A stretch of 64,000 bases of DNA from Leisingera caerulea DSM 24564 (GTDB taxonomy: Bacteria; Pseudomonadota; Alphaproteobacteria; Rhodobacterales; Rhodobacteraceae): positions 62,001-126,000 of the forward strand of contig NZ_AXBI01000019.1 of NCBI RefSeq assembly GCF_000473325.1. Reading direction: 5' to 3'. The position numbers and the translations under genes are program-made. The notes under the pieces are model-generated. The model made no database searches and was not told the DNA's origin. It saw nothing but the letters and a program-made list of their open reading frames with translations. Below are positions 42,588 to 54,129 of this stretch, one piece after another (position 1 is the stretch's first letter; every line of letters starts with the position of its first letter).

Positions 42588-43796
42588 ATGACAGGGGAGT
42601 TTGTTCTGACAGGCGCGCGGCTGGCCACGTTGGCCAGTTCGGACACGCCCTATGGCCTGATTGAGGACGGCGCGGTCGCGGTCTCGGGCGGCAGGATCGT
42701 CTGGGCCGGTCCGCGGGAAAAATTGTCAGCTGACAATTTTCCGTGGGAGCAGCGCGACCTGGGCGGTCGGCTGGTCACGCCGGGCCTGATCGACTGCCAC
42801 ACCCATATCGTCTTTGGCGGCAACCGGGCGATGGAGTTCGAGATGCGCCTCAATGGCGCGTCATATGAGGAAGTCGCCAGGGCAGGGGGCGGCATCGTCT
42901 CCACCGTTTCCGCCACCCGCGAGGCCTCGCTGGAGCAGCTGGTGCAGGACGCGCTGCCGCGGCTGGATGCGCTGATCGCCGAAGGTGCTGCGGTGGTGGA
43001 GGTGAAATCCGGCTACGGGCTGGATCTGGACACCGAACTCAACATGCTGCGCGCCGCCCGCCGCCTGGGCGAGCTGCGCCCGGTGACGGTGAAAACCACC
43101 TTCCTCGGCGCCCATGCGACGCCTGCTGAGTACAAAGGCCGCGACGATGACTACATCGGCGAGGTCTGCATCCCGGCGCTGCGCGCCGCCCATGCGGAGG
43201 GGCTGGTGGATGCAGTGGATGGCTTCTGCGAAAACATCGCCTTTGCGCCTGCGCAGATCGAACGGGTGTTCAAAGTGGCGCAGGAGCTGGGCCTGCCGGT
43301 TAAACTGCACGCCGAACAGCTGAGCCATCAGGGCGGCACCAAGCTGGCCGCGGACTACGGCGCGTTGTCAGTCGATCACGTGGAATACGCCACCGAGGAC
43401 GACGCCAGGGCGATGGCCGCCTCCGGCTCCGTTGCGGTGATCCTGCCCGGCGCGTTTTACACCATCCGTGAAACCCAGGCGCCGCCCATTGAGCACTTCC
43501 GCGCCCACGGCGTGCCGATGGCTCTGGCGACCGACTGCAACCCGGGCTCCTCGCCGCTGACTTCCTTGCTGCTGACCATGAATATGGGCTGCACCCTGTT
43601 CCGCATGACCCCGGAGGAGGCGCTGGCAGGCGTCACCCGCAACGCAGCCCGCGCGCTGGGTCTGCCAGACCGGGGACAGATCGCTGCCGGTATGCGCGCC
43701 GATCTGGCGGTCTGGGACGTGGAAACGCCCGCAGAGCTCGCCTACCGCATCGGCTTCAACCCGCTTTACACCCGTATCTATGAGGGCACCCAATGA
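42588..43796 (+). CDS. hutI: Imidazolonepropionase
   Basis: This 402-residue metal-dependent hydrolase opens imidazolone-5-propionate to N-formimino-glutamate in histidine degradation. The amidohydrolase motifs [12 protein letters not shown] (metal His pair), [13 protein letters not shown] and [12 protein letters not shown] are all present. AGGGAG lies 13 bases upstream of the ATG. Residues 45-51 (KLSADNF) are encoded by a 22-bp copy of the partition palindrome, apparently tolerated in a surface loop. The stop overlaps hutH by 4 bp. Confidence 0.96.
   Translation: MTGEFVLTGARLATLASSDTPYGLIEDGAVAVSGGRIVWAGPREKLSADNFPWEQRDLGGRLVTPGLIDCHTHIVFGGNRAMEFEMRLNGASYEEVARAGGGIVSTVSATREASLEQLVQDALPRLDALIAEGAAVVEVKSGYGLDLDTELNMLRAARRLGELRPVTVKTTFLGAHATPAEYKGRDDDYIGEVCIPALRAAHAEGLVDAVDGFCENIAFAPAQIERVFKVAQELGLPVKLHAEQLSHQGGTKLAADYGALSVDHVEYATEDDARAMAASGSVAVILPGAFYTIRETQAPPIEHFRAHGVPMALATDCNPGSSPLTSLLLTMNMGCTLFRMTPEEALAGVTRNAARALGLPDRGQIAAGMRADLAVWDVETPAELAYRIGFNPLYTRIYEGTQ
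42719..42740. repeat. parS-like palindrome copy 4 inside hutI
   Basis: A perfect 22-bp palindrome with the same 18-bp core AATTGTCAGCTGACAATT as copies 1-3, lying within codons 44-51 of hutI, 1.7 kb from copy 3. The match cannot be explained by codon constraint, so it is probably a functional RepB site. Confidence 0.85.
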
Positions 43797-45316
43797 TCGA
43801 GATGATCCCCGGCACGGTAACGCTGGCCACGCTGGAAGATATCTACCGCAACCTGACCCCTGCCAAACTCGACGCCTCCGCCCGCGAGCCGGTGGAGGCC
43901 GCCGCGAAGATGGTTGCAGATGCCGCTGCCGGAGAGGACGCCGTCTATGGCATCAACACCGGTTTCGGCAAGCTGGCCTCAACCAAGATCGCACCGGAAG
44001 ACACCGCCACCCTGCAGCGCAACCTGATCCTCAGCCATTGCTGCGGGGTAGGGGAGGCACTGCCGGAGGACAAGACCCGGCTGATGATGACGCTGAAACT
44101 GCTGTCGATGGGCCGCGGCGCGTCCGGTGTGCGCTGGCTGGTGATCGAGCAGATAGAACAGATGCTGGAACGCGGCGTGGTGCCGGTGATCCCGTCGCAG
44201 GGCTCCGTCGGCGCATCGGGCGACCTGGCACCGCTGGCGCATATGGCGGCGGCGATGATCGGGGCAGGGGAGGCCACATATGAGGGCACCCGCATGTCCA
44301 GCGCGGAAGCGCTGAAAAAGGCCGGGCTGGAGCCTATTGTGCTGGGTCCCAAGGAGGGGCTGGGGCTGATCAACGGCACTCAGTTTTCGACCGCCTGCGC
44401 GCTGGCGGGGCTGTTTGACGCCTGGCGCATGGCAGAGGCGTCGATGGCGATTGCGTCGCTCACCACCGACGCGATCATGGGCTCCACCGCGCCCTTGGTC
44501 GCGGACATCCACTCCCTGCGCGGCCATGCGGGGCAGATCGACGTGGCCCGCGAAATGCGCGCGATCATGGACGGTTCGGAGATCCGCGAGAGCCACCGCG
44601 AAGGCGACACCCGCGTGCAGGATCCCTATTGCATCCGCTGCCAGCCGCAGGTGGTGGGCGCGGCGCTGGACGTGTTGCGGATGGCCGCCAAAACGCTGGA
44701 GATCGAAGCCAACGCCGTCACCGACAACCCGCTGGTGCTGGTGAACGAAGGCCGCATCGTCTCCGGCGGCAATTTCCATGCTGAATACGTGGGCTTTGCC
44801 GCGGATCAGATCGCGCTGGCGGTGGCCGAAATCGGCGCCATCGCGCAGCGCCGGGTGGCGCTGATGGTCGATCCCACGCTCAGCCACGACCTGCCGCCGT
44901 TCCTGACGCCCGATCCGGGGCTGAACTCCGGTTTCATGATCGCCGAGGTGACCACCGCCGCACTGATGAGTGAGAACAAGCATTTGGCGAATCCTTGCGT
45001 CACAGACTCAACCCCGACGTCAGCCAACCAGGAGGACCACGTGTCCATGGCCGCCCACGGCGCGCTGCGGCTGTCGAAGATGAATGCGAACCTGTCGGTG
45101 ATCCTGGGCGTCGAAATGCTCTGTGCCGCGCAAGGGGTGGAGGCGCGCGCTCCGCTGCAGACCTCAACGCGCCTGCAGGACGTGCTGGCAATGCTGCGCG
45201 AGGAGATCCCCTCGCTGGCCGAGGACCGTTACCTGGCGCCCGACATTGAAACCGCCAGCGCCATGGTCCGCGCAGGCCGGGTTGCAGCGGCTGCGGGCGT
45301 GGAGGTGACGGCATGA
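43793..45316 (+). CDS. hutH: Histidine ammonia-lyase
   Basis: This 507-residue enzyme deaminates histidine to urocanate. The Ala141-Ser142-Gly143 triad in [14 protein letters not shown] forms the MIO electrophile. Other family segments are [25 protein letters not shown] and [20 protein letters not shown] split over residues about 303-325. It overlaps hutI and hutG by 4 bp each, so the four hut genes are coupled. Confidence 0.97.
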   Translation: MIEMIPGTVTLATLEDIYRNLTPAKLDASAREPVEAAAKMVADAAAGEDAVYGINTGFGKLASTKIAPEDTATLQRNLILSHCCGVGEALPEDKTRLMMTLKLLSMGRGASGVRWLVIEQIEQMLERGVVPVIPSQGSVGASGDLAPLAHMAAAMIGAGEATYEGTRMSSAEALKKAGLEPIVLGPKEGLGLINGTQFSTACALAGLFDAWRMAEASMAIASLTTDAIMGSTAPLVADIHSLRGHAGQIDVAREMRAIMDGSEIRESHREGDTRVQDPYCIRCQPQVVGAALDVLRMAAKTLEIEANAVTDNPLVLVNEGRIVSGGNFHAEYVGFAADQIALAVAEIGAIAQRRVALMVDPTLSHDLPPFLTPDPGLNSGFMIAEVTTAALMSENKHLANPCVTDSTPTSANQEDHVSMAAHGALRLSKMNANLSVILGVEMLCAAQGVEARAPLQTSTRLQDVLAMLREEIPSLAEDRYLAPDIETASAMVRAGRVAAAAGVEVTA

Positions 45317-46095
45317 TCGACGTCACCCAAGGCACCTCGCCGCTGGTGCTGGGGCTGCCCCACACCGGCACCGATGTGCCGCCGGAGGTCTGGGAGCGTC
45401 TGAACGAGACCGGCCGGGCGCTGGCCGATACGGATTGGCACATTCACGACCTGTACGAAGGGCTGGTGGAGGAGATCACAACCGTCCGCACCCCCATCCA
45501 CCGCTATGTGATCGACGTGAACCGCGATCCCGCCGGTATCAGTCTCTATCCAGGGCAAAACACCACCACATTGGTGCCCTTGACCGATTTTGACGGGCTG
45601 CCGATCTGGCGCGACGGGCAAGAGCCGGACGAGGCCGAAATCACCCGCCGCCGCGACGCCTATCACGCGCCCTATCACGCGGCGCTGGCGGCAGAGCTGG
45701 AGCGGGTGAAGGCCATTCACGGCTTTGCCATCCTCTATGACTGCCACTCGATCCGCGGCGACATCCCCTTCCTGTTCGAGGGCCGCCTGCCGGATTTCAA
45801 TGTGGGCACCAACATGGGCGAAACCTGCGATGCGTCCATCGAGGCGCTGACCGTGGCCCATTGCGAGGCGGCGGAGGGCTATACCTCCACCCTCAACGGG
45901 CGCTTCAAGGGCGGCTGGACCACCCGCCACTACGGGCGGCCTGCGGACGGCCTGCACTCCATCCAGATGGAGCTGGCGCAGGCCACCTACTGCCAGGAAA
46001 GCCCGCCCTGGACCTACCTGCCGGAGCGCGCGGAGCAACTGCGCGCCCATCTCACCAAAATTCTCACCGATCTTCAGACCTGGAGGCCCGCATGA
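45313..46095 (+). CDS. hutG: N-formylglutamate deformylase
   Basis: This 260-residue zinc hydrolase of the FGase family releases formate from N-formylglutamate, giving glutamate. [34 protein letters not shown] and [25 protein letters not shown] (within residues about 140-165) are family motifs. Its presence implies the formimino-glutamate deiminase route (HutF), but no hutF gene is in the window. Overlaps hutH and hutU. Confidence 0.94.
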   Translation: MIDVTQGTSPLVLGLPHTGTDVPPEVWERLNETGRALADTDWHIHDLYEGLVEEITTVRTPIHRYVIDVNRDPAGISLYPGQNTTTLVPLTDFDGLPIWRDGQEPDEAEITRRRDAYHAPYHAALAAELERVKAIHGFAILYDCHSIRGDIPFLFEGRLPDFNVGTNMGETCDASIEALTVAHCEAAEGYTSTLNGRFKGGWTTRHYGRPADGLHSIQMELAQATYCQESPPWTYLPERAEQLRAHLTKILTDLQTWRPA

Positions 46096-47774
46096 GCGAT
46101 CCCCGCAAGAACACCCGCGACATCTTCCCGCCCACCGGCCCGGAGCTCAACGCCAAGTCCTGGATGACCGAGGCGCCGCTCAGGATGATGATGAACAACC
46201 TGCATCCCGACGTCGCCGAAAACCCGCATGAACTGGTGGTCTACGGCGGCATCGGCCGCGCCGCGCGCACCTGGAAGGATTTCGACCTGATCGTCGAGAC
46301 CCTGAAGAACCTTGAGGAAGACCAGACCCTTATGGTGCAGTCGGGCAAACCCGTGGGCGTCTTCCAGACCCACAAGGACGCGCCCCGCGTGCTGATCGCC
46401 AACTCCAACCTGGTGCCGCATTGGGCCAACTGGGACCATTTCAACGAGCTCGATAAGAAGGGCCTGATGATGTACGGCCAGATGACGGCCGGCTCCTGGA
46501 TCTATATCGGCACCCAGGGCATCGTGCAGGGCACCTATGAGACCTTTGCCGAAGCGGGCCGCCAGCATTACGGCGGCGACCTCAAGGGCAAGTGGATCCT
46601 GACCGGCGGCCTGGGCGGCATGGGCGGCGCGCAGCCGCTGGCAGCCGTTTTTGCCGGCGCCTGCTGCCTGGCGGTGGAGTGCAACCCGGACTCGATCGAC
46701 TTCCGCCTGCGCACCAAGTACCTGGACGAGAAGGCCGAAACCCTGGACGAAGCGCTGGAGATGATCGAGCGCTGGACCGCCAACGGCGAGGCGAAATCCG
46801 TGGGCCTCTTGGGCAACGCGGCAGAGATCTTCCCCGAACTGGTGGAACGCGCCAAGGCAGGCGGCATCCGCCCCGATATCGTGACCGACCAGACCTCAGC
46901 CCACGACCCGGTCAATGGCTACCTGCCGCTGGGCTGGACCATGGGCGAGTGGAAGGAGCGCCGGGTATCTGAGCCGAAAGCGGTGGAAACGGCCGCCCGC
47001 GCCTCGATGAAAGTGCAAGTGAAGGCGATGTGCGATTTCCACGCGATGGGCGTGCCCACCGTGGATTACGGCAACAACATCCGCCAGATGGCGCTGGAGG
47101 AGGGGCTGGAGAACGCCTTTGACTTCCCCGGTTTCGTGCCCGCCTACATCCGCCCGCTGTTCTGCCGCGGCATCGGCCCGTTCCGCTGGGCGGCGCTGTC
47201 CGGCGATCCGGAGGATATCCGTAAGACCGACGCCAAGATGAAGGAGCTGTTCCCCGAGAACGAAGGGCTGCACCGCTGGCTGGACATGGCGCAGGAACGC
47301 ATCGCGTTCCAGGGCCTGCCCGCGCGGATCTGCTGGATCGGCCTTGGTGACCGCCACAAGGCGGGCCTCGCGTTCAACGAGATGGTCCGCAATGGCGAGC
47401 TGTCGGCGCCGGTTGTCATTGGCCGCGACCATCTGGATTCGGGCTCGGTGGCGTCCCCCAACCGTGAGACTGAGGCGATGATGGACGGCTCTGATGCGGT
47501 GTCCGACTGGCCGCTCTTGAATGCGCTCCTGAACACCGCCTCCGGCGCGACCTGGGTGTCGCTGCACCACGGCGGCGGGGTTGGCATGGGCTTCTCGCAG
47601 CATTCCGGCGTGGTGATCTGCTGCGACGGCAGCGAGGACGCGGAGCGCCGCATCGGCCGCGTGCTGTGGAATGACCCGGCGACCGGCGTCATGCGCCATG
47701 CGGATGCAGGCTATGACATTGCCAAGGACTGCGCGCGCGAGCATGGGCTGAACCTGCCCGGTATCCTGGGCTGA
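46092..47774 (+). CDS. hutU: Urocanate hydratase
   Basis: This 560-residue NAD+-dependent enzyme hydrates urocanate to imidazolone-propionate. Conserved segments include [48 protein letters not shown] (NAD) and [17 protein letters not shown] 46092 overlaps the hutG stop. Full length. It ends the hut operon in front of a three-hairpin repeat that probably terminates transcription. Confidence 0.97.
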   Translation: MSDPRKNTRDIFPPTGPELNAKSWMTEAPLRMMMNNLHPDVAENPHELVVYGGIGRAARTWKDFDLIVETLKNLEEDQTLMVQSGKPVGVFQTHKDAPRVLIANSNLVPHWANWDHFNELDKKGLMMYGQMTAGSWIYIGTQGIVQGTYETFAEAGRQHYGGDLKGKWILTGGLGGMGGAQPLAAVFAGACCLAVECNPDSIDFRLRTKYLDEKAETLDEALEMIERWTANGEAKSVGLLGNAAEIFPELVERAKAGGIRPDIVTDQTSAHDPVNGYLPLGWTMGEWKERRVSEPKAVETAARASMKVQVKAMCDFHAMGVPTVDYGNNIRQMALEEGLENAFDFPGFVPAYIRPLFCRGIGPFRWAALSGDPEDIRKTDAKMKELFPENEGLHRWLDMAQERIAFQGLPARICWIGLGDRHKAGLAFNEMVRNGELSAPVVIGRDHLDSGSVASPNRETEAMMDGSDAVSDWPLLNALLNTASGATWVSLHHGGGVGMGFSQHSGVVICCDGSEDAERRIGRVLWNDPATGVMRHADAGYDIAKDCAREHGLNLPGILG

Positions 47775-47783
47775 TTGAGAGAA

Positions 47784-47856
47784 GGCTGAAATCCGGCGCG
47801 GATTTCAGCCATGAAAAATCCAATTTCCATGGCCGTTTCCCTGCAAGGGAAACGGC
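47784..47856. repeat. Three-hairpin repeat element, copy A, between convergent hutU and ugpQ
   Basis: Three successive hairpins: GGCTGAAATCCG/CGGATTTCAGCC (47784-47810), a weaker ATGAAAAAT-type hairpin (47811-47831), and GCCGTTTCCCT/AGGGAAACGGC (47832-47856) followed by TTTG. The same element with small changes recurs at 54059-54129. Both copies sit between converging genes, so they probably work as bidirectional terminators. Confidence 0.8.
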
Positions 47857-47861
47857 TTTGT

Positions 47862-48802
47862 TCAGTCTGCGCGCCAATGCAGCCCGTGCATCAGCAGCAG
47901 CCGCTGCACCCGCCCCGGGTAATCCGTGCAGATCGCATCGACGCCAAGATCAATCATCCGCTCGATGTCTTCCGGCTCATTCACCGTCCAGACCACCGTC
48001 ACCAGCCCCAGTGCGCGGGCGCGGGCCAGGGAGTCTGCCGTGATGTCCAGGAAATAGGGGCACCAGAACTGGCCCCCGGCCGCGGCAACGCGGTCCGGCA
48101 GGTCCAGGGCGCTGCAGCCCGCCACCGGGTTCACCGCCTTGGAGGAATCCTCGCCCACGTCGTCGGCGTTGTCCGGCAGCTGGGTCAGGAAGGAGGCGGG
48201 CATTTCCGGGGCGATCCGCTGGCAGTCCGCCAGCAGATCCCAGTCGAAACTGTGCAGCACCGTGCGCGGCTGCATCCGGGCCTGGCGGACCTCTGACACC
48301 ACTGCCTCAACCAGGGCCTGGCGCGCGGCGGTGTCGCCCAGCAGCTCCGGATCCGATTTGATCTCCAGCAGCAGATGCACGTTCTGATGCTCAGCCAGCT
48401 GCAGCAGCGCCAGCAGGTCCGCAAGGCGGGGAATGCGCACGCCGGTCAGAAACGCCTGGTCCGGAAACCGCTGGCCATAGGCGCTGCGGCCGTCCAGCCC
48501 GCCCGCGTCATAGGCCTGCAGTTCGGCATAGGTCAGCGCCGACACTTTCGGTTCTTCCCCCTGCAGCCAGCAGCCATCGGCGCCGCGGATCATCGACCGG
48601 GTCAGGCGGTGGTTGTGGGTGATCACCGCCACGCCGTCGCGGGTGGCGGTCACGTCCAGCTCCAGCAGTTCCACCCCGGCGGTCAGGGCAAACGCGAAAC
48701 CTTCCATCGTGTTTTCCGGCAGCACGCCGCGGGCGCCGCGGTGGCCGATCAGGCGGATCAGGCCGGGCTGGGCGGCAAAGGCGGGGATCTGGGGGTACTG
48801 CA

Positions 48803-48803
<1 letters not shown>
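47862..48803 (-). CDS. ugpQ: Glycerophosphodiester phosphodiesterase
   Basis: This 313-residue cytoplasmic GDPD hydrolyses glycerophosphodiesters to sn-glycerol-3-phosphate and an alcohol. Catalytic and metal residues His21 (IGHRGARG), Glu30-Asn31 (PENT), Glu48 and Asp50 (LELDVTATRDG) and His63 (THNHRLTR) are present. Its start overlaps the ugpC stop by 1 bp, and it is the last gene of ugpBAECQ. It ends 5 bp from the repeat element. Confidence 0.94.
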
Positions 48804-49858
<1,055 letters not shown>

Positions 49859-49869
49859 TTCGGGGCGCC

Positions 49870-50721
49870 TTACTTATCGGTTTCCGTCAAGCCCTGCACA
49901 AAGAGCTTTTGCATTGCGATGACCACGAACACCGGCGGGATCATCGCCAAGAGGGCCGTGGTCATGATGATGTTCCACTGCGGGCTCTGCTCCGCCGCCT
50001 CCAGCATCTGCTTGATCGACATCACGATGGTGGTCATCGAGGTGTCGGTGGTGATCAAAAGCGGCCAGAGGTACTGGTTCCAGCCGAAGATGAACAGGAT
50101 CACGAACAGCGCCGCGATATTGGTGCGCGACAGCGGCAGCAGGATGTCGAAGAAGAACCTGAGCGGCCCGGCACCGTCGATGCGGGCGCTTTCCAGCAGC
50201 TCATCCGGCACCGTCAGGAACACCTGGCGGAACATGAAGGTCGCGGTGGCCGAGGCGATCAGCGGGATCGACAATCCCCAGTAGCTGTTCAGCATTCCCA
50301 GGTTGGCGACCACCTCGAACGTGGGCAGGATCCGCACCTCGACCGGCAGCATCAGGGTGATGAAGATCATCCAGAAGAAGGTCATGCGGAACGGGAACTT
50401 GAAATAGACGATGGCAAAGGCCGACAGCAGCGAAATGGCGATCTTGCCGGTGGAGATCATCAGCGCCATCGCCAATGAGTTCAGCAGCATCAGCCAGACC
50501 GGCGCGGTTTCGGTCCCGCTGAGGCCGGAGCCGAACAGGGTCTGCTTCATGTTTTCCAGGAAGTGATCGCCGGGCCACAGCGGCAGGGGCGCCTGGTTCA
50601 TGCGGAACTGGTCATGGGTGGCGGCGACAAAGGTGATCCACACCGGCAGCGCGATGGCCAGAACGCCAAGGACCAGCACCAGATGGGTGAGGAAGGCGGT
50701 GAGGGGGCGGTTTTCGACCAT
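49870..50721 (-). CDS. ugpE: sn-Glycerol-3-phosphate ABC transporter permease
   Basis: This 283-residue inner-membrane permease has about six helices and the EAA motif [23 protein letters not shown] that contacts the ATPase. The N-terminal [23 protein letters not shown] stretch (within residues 11-34) is the first membrane segment. Start overlaps the end of ugpA by 1 bp. Confidence 0.94.
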   Translation of the reverse strand: MVENRPLTAFLTHLVLVLGVLAIALPVWITFVAATHDQFRMNQAPLPLWPGDHFLENMKQTLFGSGLSGTETAPVWLMLLNSLAMALMISTGKIAISLLSAFAIVYFKFPFRMTFFWMIFITLMLPVEVRILPTFEVVANLGMLNSYWGLSIPLIASATATFMFRQVFLTVPDELLESARIDGAGPLRFFFDILLPLSRTNIAALFVILFIFGWNQYLWPLLITTDTSMTTIVMSIKQMLEAAEQSPQWNIIMTTALLAMIPPVFVVIAMQKLFVQGLTETDK

Positions 50722-51602
50722 CAGTATGCCACCTTTCTTTCAACAAAGCGGAACTGGACCACGGTCATGGCAATGACCAGCACCATCAGCACCACCGACT
50801 GCGCGGCAGAGCCGCCGAGGTCGAGGCCGACAAAGCCGTCGTTGAACACCTTGTAGACCAGAATGGTGGTGGAGGTGCCGGGGCCGCCCTGGGTCACGGC
50901 GTGGATGATGCCGAAAGTCTCGAAAAAGGCGTAGACCATGTTGATCACCAGCAGGAAAAACGTGGTGGGCGAGATCAGCGGGAAGATGATGGTCCAGAAC
51001 CGGCGCGCCGGGCCTGCGCCGTCGATGGCGGCGGCCTCGATCACGGAGTTGGGGATCGACTGCATGGCGGCAAGGTAGAACAGGAAGTTATAGGCCACCT
51101 GCTTCCACGCCGCGGCCAGGATCACCAGCGCCATCGCCTGGGTGCCATTGAGGTAGTGGTTCCAGGTGATGCCCGCGAATTCCAGGAAATAGGGGAAGAT
51201 GCCCAGGGTGGGGTTGAACATGAACACCCACAGCGCACCGGCCAGCACCGGTGCCACCGCATAGGGCCAGATCAGCATGGTGCGGTAGAACATGGCGCCG
51301 CGCACCACCCGCTGCGCAAAGCCCGCGAGGATCAGCGCAAAGCCCATCGACAGCGCCGCCACCAGCAGCGAGAACACCGCGGTGCGCTGGAAACTGGCCA
51401 GGTAGTGCGGATCGTTGGCGAGAACCTCAAAATTCTCGAACCAGACGAATTCGGTGCCAAGGCCAAAGGCGTCCTCGATCAGGAACGACTGATACATCGC
51501 CTGGCTGGCGGGCCAGAGGAAGAACACCAGGGTGATGGCGATTTGCGGCGCGACCAGCAGGTAGGGCAGCGCCGAAGTTGGGAAATGCACCCGTTTGAGC
51601 AT
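50721..51602 (-). CDS. ugpA: sn-Glycerol-3-phosphate ABC transporter permease
   Basis: This 293-residue permease starts at ATG 51602 (MLKRVHF); a GTG four codons earlier is less likely. It has six predicted helices, [19 protein letters not shown] as the first, and the EAA loop [21 protein letters not shown]. It pairs with UgpE to form the membrane channel. Confidence 0.94.
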   Translation of the reverse strand: MLKRVHFPTSALPYLLVAPQIAITLVFFLWPASQAMYQSFLIEDAFGLGTEFVWFENFEVLANDPHYLASFQRTAVFSLLVAALSMGFALILAGFAQRVVRGAMFYRTMLIWPYAVAPVLAGALWVFMFNPTLGIFPYFLEFAGITWNHYLNGTQAMALVILAAAWKQVAYNFLFYLAAMQSIPNSVIEAAAIDGAGPARRFWTIIFPLISPTTFFLLVINMVYAFFETFGIIHAVTQGGPGTSTTILVYKVFNDGFVGLDLGGSAAQSVVLMVLVIAMTVVQFRFVERKVAY

Positions 51603-51674
51603 GAAGGACCCCACTCAGGAAATTGGCCCTGCCGCCCGGGGGAGGGGCGGCAGGGCCGGGTCGTCAGGGATGGG

Positions 51675-52976
51675 TTACTTGGCGGTGCGCTCGAACTTGC
51701 GCAGCAGGTCGTTGCCGCGCTCAACCGCCGCATCCAGCGCCTCTTGCGCGGTCTTCTCGCCGCCCCACAGCGCTTCCAGCTCCTCGTTGATCACGTCACG
51801 GACCTGCACGAAGTTGCCATAGCGCAGACCGCGGCTGTTGGCGGTGGGGGTGTTCAGGCTCAGCTGCTTGATCGCGGTGTCGGTGCCCGGGTTGCTGTCA
51901 TAGAACCCCTGCTCCTTGGACAGCTCATAGGCAGCCGTGGTGATCGGCACATACCCGGTCTCCTGGTGCCACCAGGCCTGCACCTCGGGCGAGGACAGGT
52001 AGCTGAGGAACTTGGCGGTGCCTTTGTATTCCTCTTCCTCGTGGCCTGCCAGCACCCACAGGGTGGCGCCGCCGATGATCGAGTTCTGCGGCGCGTCGGC
52101 CACCTTGGTGTCCAGCGGCAGCATGCTCTGGCCGAATTCGAACTCCGCCTGCGAGGAGATCGAGCCGTAATAGGCCGAGGAGTTCATCCACATGCCGCAT
52201 TCGCCGTTGGTGAACATCGGCAGGCTGTCGCCGCGGCGGCCGCCGTAGACAAACAAGCCGTCCTTGCCCATCGACGCGACATCATCCAGGCGCGCGGCCA
52301 GCTTGTCGTTGTTGAAGGTCAGTTCGGTGTCAAAACCCGCAAAGCCGTTTTCCTGGGTGCCGGTGGGCAGGTTGTGCCAGGCCGAGAAGTTCTCGATCAT
52401 CACCCAGGACTGCCAGCCGAAGGACACGCCGCATTTCATCCCGTTGTCGACCAGCTTCTGCGCGGCGGTTTTCACCCCGTCCCAGGTTTCCGGCACTTCG
52501 GCGCCGGCCGCGTCCAGCGCGTCCTTGTTGTACCACAGGACCGGGGTGGAGCTGTTGAAGGGCATCGACAGCAGCTCGCCTTCGGGCGTTTCGTAATAGG
52601 ATACCACCGCGGGCAGGAAGGCGTCGCCGTCAAACGGCTCGCCTGCGTCGTTCATCAGCTGCTCGACCGGGTAGATCGCGCCCTTGGCGGCCATCATGGT
52701 GGCGGTGCCGACCTCGAACACCTGCACAATCTGCGGGTGTTCCTTGGCGCGGAAGGCGGCAATCGCCGCGGTCATCGTTTCGGTGTAGTTGCCCTTGTAG
52801 ACGGGCACGACCTTGTACTCGTCCTGGGTCGCGTTGAAATCTTCGGCGATCTTGTTGACGCGTTCGCCATTGGTGCCGCCCATGGCGTGCCACCACTGAA
52901 TTTCGGTTTCTGCAAATGCGGTGCTGCCGGCAACGGCCAGAACGGCCGAGGCGCAGAGCAAGGATTTAACGGACAT
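51675..52976 (-). CDS. ugpB: sn-Glycerol-3-phosphate-binding periplasmic protein
   Basis: This 433-residue binding protein has a signal peptide of about 22 residues (cleavage after STAFA) and a mature part that begins ETEIQWWHAMGG. NSSTPVLWYNKDALDAAG and GECGMWMNSSAYYG are typical UgpB segments. ATG 52976 follows GGGAGAG; the frame extends 28 codons upstream without a ribosome site. First gene of the ugp operon, divergent from lysR. Confidence 0.95.
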   Translation of the reverse strand: MSVKSLLCASAVLAVAGSTAFAETEIQWWHAMGGTNGERVNKIAEDFNATQDEYKVVPVYKGNYTETMTAAIAAFRAKEHPQIVQVFEVGTATMMAAKGAIYPVEQLMNDAGEPFDGDAFLPAVVSYYETPEGELLSMPFNSSTPVLWYNKDALDAAGAEVPETWDGVKTAAQKLVDNGMKCGVSFGWQSWVMIENFSAWHNLPTGTQENGFAGFDTELTFNNDKLAARLDDVASMGKDGLFVYGGRRGDSLPMFTNGECGMWMNSSAYYGSISSQAEFEFGQSMLPLDTKVADAPQNSIIGGATLWVLAGHEEEEYKGTAKFLSYLSSPEVQAWWHQETGYVPITTAAYELSKEQGFYDSNPGTDTAIKQLSLNTPTANSRGLRYGNFVQVRDVINEELEALWGGEKTAQEALDAAVERGNDLLRKFERTAK

Positions 52977-53001
52977 GAGCTTCTCTCCCAGTTTTGTTCT
53001 G

Positions 53002-53049
53002 CAAAAGCTTTTGTCCGGCCAAGGGAATAATTCAAGCAAAAGTTTTTTG
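53002..53049. promoter_or_regulatory. Two similar palindromic sites upstream of ugpB
   Basis: CAAAAGCTTTTG (53002-53013, perfect 12-bp palindrome) and CAAAAGTTTTTTG (53037-53049) lie 25 and 60 bp upstream of ugpB in an A/T-rich stretch, a likely operator pair for a ugp regulator. The regulator is not identified. Confidence 0.5.
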
Positions 53050-53057
53050 ACAAAATT

Positions 53058-53074
53058 CATAACATCATGTTATG
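53058..53074. promoter_or_regulatory. Inverted repeat CATAACAT-C-ATGTTATG at the lysR start
   Basis: A 17-bp inverted repeat with LysR-box geometry (ATAAC-N5-GTTAT) in the ugpB/lysR divergent region. It overlaps the most upstream ATG of the lysR frame, which suggests either autorepression across the start or that translation begins further downstream. Confidence 0.6.
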
Positions 53075-54031
53075 CGGCGGCGTGTTCACCGCCAGCCAAA
53101 GGCCGCTAACCCCTTGAAATTCAGTCTCAGACAGCTTGAGGCCTTTCAGGCCGTCGCCCGCACCGGTTCCGTCACCCGGGCTGCGGAATCGCTGGGAATC
53201 TCGCAGCCTGCCGCCAGCCGGCTGCTGTCGGATTTTTCCAAGTCGGTGGCGGTGGAGCTGTTCACCCGCCAGGACGGGCTGCTGATTCCCACCAGTGAGG
53301 CGCGCTATCTCTTGTCCGAGGTGGGGCGGGTGTTCGACAGCCTGAACCACCTGGAAGAACTCAACCGCGACTTGACTGAGCGCACCGCCGGCCATCTGCG
53401 CATCGCCTGCCTGCCGGGGTTTGCAACCGCGCTGCTGCCCAAGCTGCTGGCCCGGTTCCTGGAACACCGCCCCGGCGTGCGGCTGACGCTGGAGCCGGAC
53501 CGGCCGGAGCGGATCCTGGAGTGGATCATCGGCGAGCAGTATGACTGCGGCATCACCGACGGCTTTGCCGCCCATCCGGCGGTGGAAAACATCGACATCC
53601 CGATCCGCACCGTCTGCGTGCTGCCCGAAGGGGATCCGCTGGCAGAACAGGATGTTATCACCCCCCGCGACCTGCGGGACCGCAAGATCATCCACACCCG
53701 GCGCGACAGCCCGTTTTACCGCAGGCTGCACAAGGCCTTTTCCGAGGCCAGGGTGGAGCTGAACAGCTGGATCGAGGTGCGCCAGTTCTCCACCGCCTGC
53801 ATCATTATCAGCCAGGGGCAGGGGGCCTCCGTCGTCAGCGCCCTGGACGCCGAGCAGTTCCACGGCCAGGGCATCGCCATCGTGCCCTTTGCGCCGGAGC
53901 TGCACCACCGCCTGTCGATCCTGCGGCCGGTGTCGGGCAGCCGTTCGCTGCTGGCGCTGGATTTCCTGGATGCGTTTGTGGACAGCTTGAAGCCCTTCCG
54001 CGCCGATCCGCCTCAGCCGCCGCGGATCTGA
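53072..54031 (+). CDS. LysR-family transcriptional regulator
   Basis: This frame encodes up to 319 residues. The winged helix (LRQLEAFQAVARTGSVTRAAESLG and SQPAASRLLSDF) begins at residue about 20, so the protein may really start at GTG 53084 or TTG 53114; the ATG at 53072 lies within an inverted repeat. The effector domain (HLRIACLPGFATALLPKLLARF) is complete. It is divergent from ugpB and is a candidate regulator of it, which would be unusual, since ugp is generally phosphate-controlled. Confidence 0.88.
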   Translation: MRRRVHRQPKAANPLKFSLRQLEAFQAVARTGSVTRAAESLGISQPAASRLLSDFSKSVAVELFTRQDGLLIPTSEARYLLSEVGRVFDSLNHLEELNRDLTERTAGHLRIACLPGFATALLPKLLARFLEHRPGVRLTLEPDRPERILEWIIGEQYDCGITDGFAAHPAVENIDIPIRTVCVLPEGDPLAEQDVITPRDLRDRKIIHTRRDSPFYRRLHKAFSEARVELNSWIEVRQFSTACIIISQGQGASVVSALDAEQFHGQGIAIVPFAPELHHRLSILRPVSGSRSLLALDFLDAFVDSLKPFRADPPQPPRI

Positions 54032-54058
54032 GGCCGCGCCGGCGGTGCGGCACGCAAA

Positions 54059-54129
54059 CTGAAATCCGGCGCGGATTTCAGCCGTGAAAAATCGGATTTT
54101 TCATGGCCGGTTTCCTCGCAGGAAATCGG
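54059..54129. repeat. Three-hairpin repeat element, copy B, between convergent lysR and gntR
   Basis: Hairpins CTGAAATCCG/CGGATTTCAG (54059-54081), TGAAAAATC/GATTTTTCA (54085-54103) and CCGGTTTCCT/AGGAAATCGG with one G-T pair (54107-54129). It aligns over its whole length with the element at 47784-47856 and ends exactly at the gntR stop codon. Confidence 0.8.

Noticed and set aside
50901..53030. 709-residue plus-strand frame opposite ugpA and ugpB
   Set aside because: Shadow frame; the minus strand encodes well-conserved Ugp proteins with operon spacing.
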